From contig CM049993.1 of NCBI GenBank assembly GCA_016630955.3, positions 62,001-126,000 of the forward strand: 64,000 nt of DNA, given 5' to 3'. The stretch's first letter is position 1. Every line of letters starts with the position of its first letter. Under the pieces are notes generated by a model. It made no database searches and was not told the DNA's origin. It was given only the letters and a program-made list of their open reading frames with translations. This stretch comes from Didymella arachidicola (lineage: Eukaryota; Ascomycota; Dothideomycetes; Pleosporales; Didymellaceae). Shown here piece by piece: positions 55,075 to 64,000 of the stretch. A program made the position numbers and the translations under genes.

Positions 55075-56202
55075 ACGGGCGTCGGGGACGGGCCCTTGGT
55101 GAGGAAGGGAGTGCGCCTGGGAGGGAGATGGCAGGGAAGAAGGTTGGTAAGCGAGCGTCGCGCGCGTTGTCTTGTCACGTCTGGACTTTTCCAACGTCCG
55201 CCCGTCGCGTCTAGCTGGCGAATCACAGCGCAGCAACGCCGCAATGGCAACGGGCAGTCAACGGGCAGTCGACGTCGTAGTCCTTGGCGGTGGTTCTCTT
55301 CGTCACAAGGCGTGTGAGACGTGTGAAGCACTGGAATTCACCTCACGACTGCTTTGCCTGCCACGGTCTCTCGTTTGCAGTTGGTGTCAGGGAGTCGCTG
55401 CCATGAGGATCGTCGTTACAGTCTGTTGCTTGGTGCACCAGTCTTGGGGAGGCTCACAATCAGACAAACTGGCCGCTCGACTGGACATGTTGTGCACAGG
55501 CTCTGCACAAATACCTAGATCGTGTGGTCATGGCGAACAACACTCCTTGTGCGCTCGTGCCGTGGCTCCAGTTGTCGTCCGGCAGACGGGTACCTGCATG
55601 ATCGATGCTGGGGTTTGCACATGCACGCCTCACCATGTCTGGGACGCTTGACAACCATGGCTCCGGCGGGTCTCCTAATGCCACACGAGTCAAGCAACCT
55701 CGAGGGCAATCTCACGATGCCTGATGGGGCAAAGCCAACGAGCTTAGGTTGTGATGGATGTGACAAGGCTTACCGAGCCCTCCCTACTGGACGGTACCTG
55801 AGGCTGGAGAGGCACGGCTCGTAGATCTTCATTGTCCGCGTTAGCCTGGAGAAGGACCGCCTGCACGCCGCATGGGTCCCTGGGGACTGACGAGCCTGCC
55901 CGTAAATACACAGGCGCCATCTTTCCTTTCCCACCCCTCGGCTGCGACGAATAATTCACTTTTACAACGAATAATTCACTTTTATAACGAATAATTCACT
56001 GTGGACTGGTGACGCACCTTTGGCTCTCGCGTGCCTGCGTCCCCTCACCAACGATACCCAGCCAGACTCGGCAGCTGCAGACAAAGCGCGATTCAGACAC
56101 CAGCACTCCTGCAAGCACACCCCGGAGCGTGCCATGACGTGTATTTGAGATGTCTGTTAGCAGCCGTCGCTCTCCTTCTCCTCGATTGACCTGGAGGAAG
56201 CG
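55075..56202. promoter_or_regulatory. Divergent promoter region, AAA ATPase and WD40 genes
   Basis: 1.1 kb between head-to-head genes. It contains three direct copies of acgaataattcact at about 55947-56000. No gene is supported in it. Confidence 0.5.
55947..56000. repeat. Three direct 20-bp repeats upstream of WD40 gene
   Basis: Three near-identical copies of acgaataattcacttttac/t in tandem, the last one shortened. They lie about 200 bp upstream of the WD40 start codon in otherwise non-repetitive DNA. Confidence 0.85.
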
Positions 56203-59200
56203 ATGTCGCTTACTCCGTCCAATGCGCGCATGAGGGATGCGACGACGCTGGGCGCAGGCGTCAAGCTCACGCCCACGCCCTCGCCGTTTGCGCACCCCAG
56301 AGCCACCCTCCGCTCTCCTGTCAAGGCGGCCCGCGCCGAGGCGACCCTGACTCTGCGCACCGTCATAGGAACCACGACGCGCACCGCCAACGCCTTCGAC
56401 AGCCTCCCCTCGGCCCGCTGCTTTGCGTACACGGCCGGCACCGCAGCCGTCGTAGCCACCGTCGACGCCCAGCACAGCGTCACACAGCGCTTCTACCGCG
56501 CCAGACCGACCACGAACCCCCTCAATTCCTCGTCTTCCATATACGGCGGGCCTTCGACCCCCACGCAGAACGAGAGCCGCAACAGGGCAGCTGCCTCGTT
56601 GCGCGACGTCAGCGCCGGCGCCTCACCACTTGCGCCGCCAGCACTGAACGAGTGGAACGACTCGCCCAACAACAGGGCATGGACTGCACGGGAGAAGATC
56701 AAAGCAGCGACGTGTGTGAGCTTCAGTCCAGACGGAAAGTTCCTGGCCGTGGGCGAGGTGCGTTGACATGATGTCGTTTCTGGTCACACAGCATTGGCTA
56801 ATCCACGCACAGACGGGGTACAAGCCTCGCGTGCTCATCTTCTCCAACTCGGCCGATGCGCCCTCAGATACGCCGCTCACTTCACTGATCGAGCACCAGT
56901 ACGGCGTGAACTGTGTCGCCTTCAGCCCCGACTCTCGGTACCTCGCAAGCATTGGAACCGCCCAAGATGGCTTTCTCTACGTCTGGGCCATCCACCCTCG
57001 CACCGGCGCCGCCACACTGCACTCGAGCAACAAGTGTGTCAGCAACATCAATCGCATGACCTGGATGGGCAACAAGCTCATCACAGTGGGCACGAGACAC
57101 GTCAAGGTCTGGTCGCTCGAAGATCGCAGTCCCGCCCAGCGAGTCTCTTCGAAGCCGCGTCAGAGCGACATGTTCGTTGGCAGCACGAACAAGCCACTGT
57201 CCGGCAGGAACTGTGTGCTTGGAGACCTCCAAGACGCAATCTTCACGAGCGTGTGCCAGATAGCGCCCAACAAGGCTATAGTGGCAAGCGAGCGCGGCGA
57301 CCTGTGTCTTATTGACGAGACCGACCGAGAACAAACCTTCTCCCGAGTAGCGCATGCAGGGATTTCGGTCAGCTCCATGGCTGTCGACAGCAAGGGGCGG
57401 CTCCATCTTGCAGGCAGCCAGGGAGGGCTGAAGACGATCACTGTAGCCAGTCTTACCAGCAAAATCACTCCACCACCGTCGCCGTCCACCCAGGGCTCTC
57501 GTGGCGACTCGCCCAGCATCTCAATCACAGACTGTAGCAATCCGATCAGCGCAATAGGTTGTTTAACCGACCACATTGTGACAATCGACTCTCAACGCGC
57601 GATTCGGCTTTCGCACTTGTGCGCGATTCCCCAAAATCCGAGCTCAGCTACAAGCCAAGCAGACGAGGAGGCGAGTATCGGCGACGTCATACATACCCTG
57701 CCCGCCCAAGGTGACTCTGTGCTTGGAGTCCGGGTCCTGTCTCGACCGAACAACCTTGAAGCTGCATACTACACCTGGGCCGCCGATGGCACTGTCATCT
57801 TCTGGAGTCCGAGTGGTAGCACGCAACGATATCTACAAATTGCGCTCGAAGCTTCGCCGGAAGCAGACTTGCCCAACGAACTCCGTACAGTACGCGCATC
57901 ATCCGATGCCAGCTTTCTCGTCACAGGAGACAAGCTTGGCGTTCTAAGGATTATCGACTGCAGATTCGAGGCTGTCATCTTTGAGTCAAGAGCGCACTCT
58001 AATGAGGTCACCAGCATTGCAATCTTCGAAGATGAGAGCTCTACTCTCATTGCCTCTGCGAGCAGAGACCGGACGGTCCAAATATTCAGTCGAGTGAGAG
58101 GCAAATGGACGCTGCTACAAACCCTGGACGAGCATGCCGGATCAGTCATGGGCGTACAGTTCTCGCGCAACGGCACACGCCTCGTCTCCTCCTCCAGCGA
58201 TCGCAGCATTGTTGTGCGCGAGATGCTATCCCGCGAAGAAGACGATGAAACAATTCGCATCTTCAACTTCCTTCGGTGCATAGCTTTCAAGTCAACACCA
58301 GTGTCTATGACATGGGACGTCGATCAAGATGATGTGCTGATCACGTCAACAATCGACCGCCAGGTGCACAAGCATGACCTACAGAGTGGGCAATACCTCA
58401 GCAGCTTCAAGGCATCAGACAACGATGGTGGTGATGCCGTTGTCATGCACTCCCTGGCTCACGTCTCGCGCGACTGGGGCTCGCCGCTGATCGCGGGAGT
58501 ATCAAGTACGGACAAGTCAATACGCATCTACGATGAGAGCGGAACGCTGCTGGCTCGAGACTGGGGCCACACTGAAGGAGTTACTGATATCGCGTTCGTA
58601 CAGCCTTCCGACTCGGACAATGAGGACACTCGCGAGAAGTCTCTCGTCACGGTTGCAGTGGATGGGACCATCTTTGTCTGGGGCTTGACTTTACAGTCAC
58701 CATACCGACAGGACATGTCAAAGTCAGTGGAGATACTTGACACGTCATCGCAGTCAACACCGAACCTACTAGCAAGCAAGCCCCCAATACGGCGCGTCTT
58801 ATCACAGTCCGAGCTCGCCAAGTTCCAGCGCTCACCCGAGGACAGCGGCAGTGCGACTCCTACCGGCAACCGGTCGCCCACGCTGAAAAAGAAACTATCC
58901 AAATACTCCCTGCAGAAGTCACAGACACCCAGGCTTGATCCCTCACCCTTACCCAGCAACATACGGGAGAGGAGAAACGGGGGCGCGACAAACCACACCT
59001 TCCTGCGCCGGAAGAACAACACATCCCCCTCACCACCAGCCTCACCCAAGGCGCGCGTCACAACAAGACGTGCCTCAGTAGACGTCAGATCCAGAAGCAA
59101 CCTCAAAGCTCCACCAAGCGACTACGGCAGTCTCGCCACCGCAAGCGAATCCTTCTGCCGCCAACTCAAGGCCTACCGCAAACGCCTCGCCACCACCACC

Positions 59201-59575
59201 GAAACCCTCGACATGGACCTCGTAAAAGACGTCCAGCGCGAGCTCGCCACAACCGCCCGCGCCATCGGCGACAAAGCACGCTCCACAGACCTCGGCGAGT
59301 CCGCTATGAACAAGCTCCTGGACCAGTACTCTGAGCGCCTCGTCAGCATCCTGGATGAGCGCATCAAGGCTAGCTTGGCGCTGCGGATAAGTCAGGATAG
59401 CGATGCGGCGCTGTCGACGCCGATGAGGTCTCCGGCAGAGTATCGACGGTCGCCTAGTCCGCTGGGTGCGGATAAGGATGCTCTCGCTGGTGGTGATGGA
59501 GAGGCCAAGGGAAGGCTTACGCGGACGGCGACGGCGACGTCTTCTGGTGCTGGAGAGGAGATTTTAGATAGTTAA
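56203..59575 (+). CDS. WD40-repeat protein of the MABP1/WDR62 type
   Basis: 1105 residues from exons 56203..56757 and 56813..59575 with a 55-bp phase-0 intron, rebuilding FLAVGETGYKPRVLIFS. Two beta-propellers are indicated by many WD-type blades: CVSFSPDGKFLAVGE, VNCVAFSPDSRYLASIG, MTWMGNKLITVGTRHVKVWS, VTSIAIFEDESSTLIASASRDRT, MGVQFSRNGTRLVSSSSDRS and a late TDIAFVQ ... VDGTIFVWG. The C-terminal 350 residues are Ser/Pro/Arg-rich with a final helical region (ESFCRQLKAYRKRLATTTETL). This architecture matches MABP1/WDR62-like scaffold proteins, which in animals act in MAPK and spindle functions; the fungal role is less clear. A short form starting at a downstream ATG is possible. Confidence 0.87.
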
Positions 59576-60047
59576 CAAGGTGTCAAGCCATGGCTCATGA
59601 GACGGCGTTCACGGCGGGAAGGGTCGCATTCGGCGTTTTATCATCGGCGGGTTTGTCCTAGGGTAGTGTATTCCTTGGGCGTGTATACGTAATCGTAGTC
59701 TTTCCAATATACGACAGTCACGGCAGTCACGACCGACTCGATCTTCCTGGTTGTAAGACGGGTACGGCTAGTACAGCATGCCGGGGTAGTAGAATGATAG
59801 TATATAAACTCGATCAAGCGCAAGTGCAATAGATAGCGAGTGTAGTGCAAGAGACATACATTTTTGCATGTTGGTGGTGCAAAAAAGCGGGGTTTTCCAA
59901 GGCTACAAGATTTACACTTTGTATAAATTGTACAAGGGCGGACGGATCTGCTAGCTAGGATACAATACAGCCCGTCTATTCCTTTTTTTTTCTTTTTCTT
60001 ATCAAGGGTAAAGGGAAGTGGTGGGCCTAGCACAGCCTAGATACAGT

Positions 60048-60860
60048 GGCAATGTAGTACCGTCCCCGTCCCGGCTAGGGCTTGCTGTCAGAGTACGTCG
60101 TGGTTTGTTTTGGTTTAATTGTCGCGGTGGGCTGGAGCTGCGGGCTTGGCAAGCGACTCGCTCTGATGCCTAGTGTGCAGACCGAACCTGTGTTCGAGTC
60201 CAGAGGAGGGCGCAGTGTAAGTGCGGGCAGAGTCGCCTCACAGGTGGATCCTGGATCCCTGGGGTTGTGATATCCCGCACAGGTGTGGGGTATCAGCTAA
60301 GCCGGTCCCGTGGAGTACTATCTGGCTACGGTAAGCCGTCATTGGTGGCTGTGGGTTAGTTGGTGTTAATTGGTTGATTTAGTTTTGATTTATGTTGACT
60401 GTGGGGATAATTCCTCGCCTCCTGTAGGGCACTATTGCGACGCGTGGAGCAAGGGGGGAGGGAGCTGTAGGGGGTAAAAGGTCTGCTGCTACTCCTCTTA
60501 AACACGTTTTCTGGTTTGGGTAGTTCTATATAGAACAATATTAAGCTTGTGCTTCCTTACTAGTTAGGAATCTAGTTAGGAATCTAGTTAGGAATTAGTT
60601 GCAATAGTTCGGGTCTTATAATAGTTGGTGCTAAGAGCTGCTAGAAGGTCTAGTACTAGAGATCGCGTTATATACCGTGCCCTAAGGACTCAGCACCTAA
60701 AGAAGGGGCATATTGTCAGGCCCTGCCTGCCCCGGCAATGACCGGCTGGAGACTTTGCTGATGATGTAGTACTGTTCTGGCTAGGGCTCACTATCAGACT
60801 AAGTCGTGACACCTTTTTGGTTTGCTTCTCTTATTGGACCGGAGCTGGAGGCTTAACAAT
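60048..60860. repeat. Degenerate LTR-like direct repeat pair
   Basis: About 100 bp at 60048-60155 and again at 60762-60860 share the order gtagtac - ggctaggg - ct/tatcaga - gtcgtg - ggagctg - ggc, in the same orientation about 715 bp apart, diverged mostly by transitions. The second copy is followed within 60 bp by a Gypsy-like coding relic, so these may be parts of one mutated LTR element. Confidence 0.45.
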
Positions 60861-60911
60861 CTAATTCCTATTGATTTCTAGTCTAAGACTATAGTAGTAG
60901 TAAACACCTAA

Positions 60912-60983
60912 CGCCCTTGCTTAGATTATAGAACCATTAATGAATGCCTAAACTACCCTTATTCTCTCCTTAAAACTAACCTA
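60912..60983 (+). pseudogene. Ty3/Gypsy reverse-transcriptase fragment
   Basis: One frame reads RPCLDYRTINECLNYPYSLL, matching the DYRxLN ... YPLPLL block that opens the palm of Gypsy-type reverse transcriptases. A stop lies a few codons upstream and another just after, so only a scrap survives. Surrounding DNA is A+T-enriched, agreeing with mutation of a repeat. Confidence 0.5.
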
Positions 60984-60990
60984 TACCTAC

Positions 60991-61718
60991 CTATTCTGTA
61001 ACGCCAATACACTTAAACGCCTGATCTTCGACTACATGAACCCCCTTAAGAAAAGCGTCAACATACGTCTTGTAACTTCCAGTCAGTCGGCTTGTATCAA
61101 AGACGCCGTTTTCGGTGCAGAACTCTAATATATAGCTGACCTAATTGATCCAATATACCCCGTACGTATCCTGATCCTTCTTTGCGAGCAGCAGCAGGGT
61201 CTGAACGAGCTGCGAGAAGCTGGGGACGCGCACGGGATGCAGATCCGGCTGCAACCGCCCTCTTCTGCCTAGCATGTCTGGTCCGGGGAGTTGATCAGGA
61301 TCAGATGCGAGGATGATGGTTTCGCCGTCCACGTTGGAGAGGTTTGCGAGGCGCCACAGAATGTCGAACCTTTGGTAGAGGCCTAGCCGTTCGGATTTTG
61401 TAATGTGGAGATGCATGGGGGGCGTTGGTGCGTAGGAGAGTTTGTTGTTGCCAGCACAGCCTTCTGACTTGCATTTTTTGAAATGGGCGCCTTCGAGAGC
61501 TGTGTAGGCAACGTCCATGAAGTCATCGTCAACAACGAAGTCGATGCCCTAAGATGTGTGTTAGAAATGGTCAGCTCAGATTGATACGAGGATCTTACAT
61601 TGACTACAGTTGGGATCCCGAAAAAAGTTAACATGTAGTGTTGCACGGTTGGGTGCGGGGGCTGCAGGTATAGGATCTTAAGAAGAGTGTGTATGTTGTT
61701 GTATTGTTTCAGCATCAT
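60991..61718 (-). pseudogene. Nucleotidyltransferase-like hypothetical gene with premature stop
   Basis: Exons complement(join(60991..61548,61599..61718)) joined by a 50-bp GTAAGA...TAG intron. The sequence starts MMLKQYNNIHTLLKIL, then FFGIPTVVNGIDFVVDDD and AYTALEGAHFKKC; the pattern resembles a fungal family with a nucleotidyltransferase-like fold. At 61141-61143 a TAG follows DTYGVYWIN, giving 175 residues. The same frame then stays open with sensible protein (VSYILEFCTENGVFDTSRLTG ... AFKCIGVTE) to a TAG at 60991. I read the first TAG as a nonsense mutation. Without it the gene would be about 228 residues. The family call is tentative; a truncated but used protein is the alternative. Confidence 0.6.
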
Positions 61719-63639
61719 AGCTCAGCTTATATCTAGGCCTTTGCGCGCGTTAAGGGCCAGCCGAAAGCAACGAAGGGTCAGGGTTGATAGCAGAAACAAG
61801 CGGGGAGGAGCAAGCGTTGAGTATCAGAGTAGGATAATCAGGTCGTCAACCTACAACTAGGAAAAATACTCTCCTCGATGGAGCTATTATACAAATAAGC
61901 CCAGTCTATGAAGAAGCTCGTTTTTCATGAGAAATCACTAGCCAGAACATCAACCAACTTACTCTATCACACACCCTATAATAACAACACATCTATAAAC
62001 ACGTTGTAGTGTTAAGCAGCTACAAGCATAAGTGGAAGGCCTGTTGTGGTATCCCTGCGAGTAATCGTTAAAAAAACGAGCTTCTTCGTACACACAGAAA
62101 CTCAGACACGTGACCTTGGAACAGAAAAACGAGAGCAGACGAGATCCGACACCACTTCTAGCCGCGCGAACATGGACAGACGTGACCGTGGCACAGCGAT
62201 GCAACTACCACCGTAGTCTAATTGACGTCGTCCTCGCCCTGGATTTGACACGCATCCGCTTTCAGCACCACCCCCGCTATCTAAAAGCTTAGCGCAACCA
62301 CACCACTAGGCAGGCCGCACCGACACACACCGCGCGCGCGCTGTCGTGGGGAGCCGCATGTCAAATACCTACTTGCAGGTCGCGCCGAGTTCGCAGGGGA
62401 ACAGCCCGGCGCCGGTCTTGGTCAAGACTCAAGAGGCAAGACTCGAACCAGGACTTGGCTGCGGTTCTGTGGAGATGGGGGTTGCCGTGCCGGTGCCTCG
62501 GGCTGTTTTGCAGACTTCCCCAGGCCCGGACCCCGGAGGCTGGTCGCGTGGGTGCTGGGTCCTGCGGGTTGTGTAACGCTGTGAGTTGGGATGCGCATGG
62601 GTAGCTGGGTTTTGGCTAGTTAGCTGTGAGGAATGTGTTAATTAGAGCGCTGGTGGGCTTTTGTGAAGCTCAAGGCGTGTAAGGTGTGCGATTCACCAGA
62701 GGTGTTGGTTTACTGTGGTAGGTATGTACATGCAGGCCAAATTGCTACAGCACGCCTTACGGCACGGAGACGAGCTGCTCGAAGCGAGCGCGCTGGAACA
62801 GCGTAGCCTTGCGAGACCCTGGCCTAACGCAGCGATTTCGTTTCCAATTTTCTGGCTGGGACACTGTGCGCACCCAGCTGGTGACCCACCCACTCACTGC
62901 TCATGCTCGTCTTCGAGAGAGAGACCCCACCAGCACGACAAACAGCTTCGCACGGTCGATCAGGGCAATTGGCTCCACCGCTTTGGCGCTGCAATCGATG
63001 AATACACTAATTACGCGGGATGAGGAATTGACATCATGCCACGGCTGCGGCTATGGCGAACATGTAATCCGGAGCAAAGGAGCTGGCCTGGTCTACCCGC
63101 GCTGGTAGTGGTCCGCGGTTCGACCAACCAGGCGCGGGCCCAGAATAGCCAGAAACTAACTGTTCGTCATATTCCATGTCCCCGCGCGCGCTCGCTCACG
63201 AGGGGTAAGGTGCTCAGTGGGAGTCTAGGGCTTCGGTTGCGCTGCGCTGCGATCGGCCTGCGACGAGCTGCTGCTGCTGCTTAAGAAGCCGCTCGCCCTT
63301 GGATTCAAGCTGTGTGCTTTATTGTCTACTTGACCGTGACCACCTCGCTCTGCTGTACGGTTTGTCTAGCACACTGTCCGCGGTACACAATTACCCCTGT
63401 TACGCGACGAAGCTCCACTTTGACAGAGACTTGTTCTCCGAGTTGTCCCCAGGAGCTTCAACTTGGGCCCCTGCGGCAAAGCAAGCGTCCCACCGAGCCC
63501 TTTACCCGGCGTCGACGCATTTAACTGCCCCAGAGACCCGTCTCGCCGACCCGCTGGAAGCTCTTGCCCTCTTCCCTCGTCCATTGCGCACCGTCTGAGG
63601 TTTTCTCCTGCTGAACAGACATTGCGACTGCGCGGCACC
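61719..63639. other. Gene-free interval upstream of acetyl-CoA synthetase
   Basis: 1.9 kb with no supported gene. It contains a 16-bp perfect inverted repeat pair at 61910-61925 and 62072-62087. The last few hundred bases are the promoter and 5' leader of the acetyl-CoA synthetase gene, with pyrimidine-rich tracts before the ATG. Confidence 0.55.
61910..62087. repeat. 16-bp inverted repeat pair, possible MITE or hairpin
   Basis: GAAGAAGCTCGTTTTT at 61910-61925 is the exact reverse complement of 62072-62087, with 146 bp between. No target duplication is evident at the outer ends. No coding frame lies within. Confidence 0.55.
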
Positions 63640-64000
63640 ATGTCTGAAGGCAACGTCAAGCCCCAGAACCCCGTTGTGGCCGAGGCCCACGAGGTCGACA
63701 CTTTCCACGTCCCGAAAGCGTTCTTTGAGTGAGTGCGCCTTTGTGTGGTTGCTTGACATCATGCCCAGTGACAGCTGCGGCGCTCCCAAGCTTCGTCGGC
63801 GAAGCGGGGTCACCCCGCCGCGCCGCGTTGGGTCTCGCGTCGCGATCCCGAACAAGAAAAGTTATGGGATAGAAAATGCGACGAAAGGTTGATAGGAAAT
63901 GATGCTAACGAGGTCGCAGCAAGCACCCGCACACCAAGCCGCACCTTGCAAACCTCGAGGAGTACCAGAAGCTGTACAAGGAGTCCATCACAGAGCCCAA
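63640..64000 (+). CDS. facA: Acetyl-CoA synthetase, 5' part (cut by window edge)
   Basis: Makes acetyl-CoA from acetate, ATP and CoA in the cytosol. Exon 1 is 63640..63728 (MSEGNVKPQNPVVAEAHEVD ... TFHVPKAFF), then a 191-bp GTGAGT...CAG intron, longer than others here, and exon 2 from 63920 (D)KHPHTKPHLANLEEYQKLYKE and on to the window end. This N-terminus, with the VDTFHVPK and EEYQKLYKES blocks, is characteristic of fungal FacA/Acs proteins. The AMP-binding motifs lie to the right. No frame problems are seen. Confidence 0.92.

Larger units (their letters stand above)
59576..60990. other. Repeat-derived region with retroelement fragments
   Basis: 1.4 kb without an intact gene. It holds a degenerate direct repeat pair (about 60048-60155 and 60762-60860), three copies of a 12-bp unit tagttaggaatc near 60561-60596, and a reverse-transcriptase scrap at 60912-60983. 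Confidence 0.6.

Noticed and set aside
60180..60215. GTTCGAGTCC resembling a tRNA T-loop
   Set aside because: Flanking bases do not pair as a T stem and no acceptor or anticodon arms can be drawn.
63080..63130. GCCTGGT ... ACCAGGC with GGTTCGACC, tRNA-like
   Set aside because: The paired ends are only about 45 bp apart, too short for a tRNA.

Overview
The window reads as nuclear DNA of a filamentous ascomycete (Pezizomycotina, most likely a Dothideomycete). Nearly all genes are split by 44-85 bp GT-AG introns. The products are typical of such fungi: a highly reducing polyketide synthase (PKS), an AflR-type Zn2Cys6 regulator, an FTR1/FET3 iron pair, CHS5, a PHD/C2H2 protein and a fungal N-terminal-domain/DUF7580-type protein. 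Fot1/pogo transposons and AT-rich, RIP-like borders are also present. The species cannot be named from the sequence.

Layout. (1) 1-12.3 kb is the edge of a secondary-metabolite cluster: a highly reducing PKS running off the left end, a divergently transcribed stand-alone ACP-like/thioesterase protein, a dead Fot1-like element, and an AflR-like regulator whose 3' end runs into AT-rich DNA. (2) 12.2-17.3 kb is a fossil block bordered by AT-rich DNA. It holds two decayed, divergent glycan-related genes: a membrane-anchored fucose-lectin-like protein and a GH63 processing glucosidase. (3) 17.5-28.5 kb is housekeeping: a Ras-GEF with an N-terminal Ras-like domain, a histidine acid phosphatase, a 17-bp minisatellite, a Nudix ADP-sugar pyrophosphatase, and the reductive iron-uptake pair FTR1/FET3 around a shared promoter with a SreA-type GATA site. 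(4) 28.7-34 kb is poor in genes: one uncertain hypothetical locus and a second, distinct dead Fot1-like element. (5) 34.1-50.6 kb holds a divergent DUF7580-type / PHD-C2H2 pair, a short wax-synthase-like membrane protein, CHS5, an unrecognised 448-residue protein, and an OTT_1508-type deaminase with intact zinc ligands. (6) 51.5-59.6 kb holds a large mitochondrial AAA+ ATPase and a MABP1/WDR62-like WD40 protein, divergent from each other. (7) 59.6-63.6 kb is a repeat graveyard: an LTR-like direct repeat, a Ty3/Gypsy reverse-transcriptase scrap and a nucleotidyltransferase-like gene with a nonsense codon. It ends at the first exons of acetyl-CoA synthetase, cut by the right edge.

How they work together. 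PKS, trans-thioesterase and regulator look like one pathway: chain assembly, release and control. FTR1 and FET3 form one plasma-membrane complex. The other genes look independent. No complete, obviously new multi-gene system is visible. The most unusual items are the Ser-less ACP/TE didomain, the PKS with a ruined methyltransferase motif, the fossil glycan-gene block, and the stop-interrupted nucleotidyltransferase-like gene abutting a retroelement relic. All splice sites and frames were worked out by hand from phase and motif continuity; none has transcript support here.
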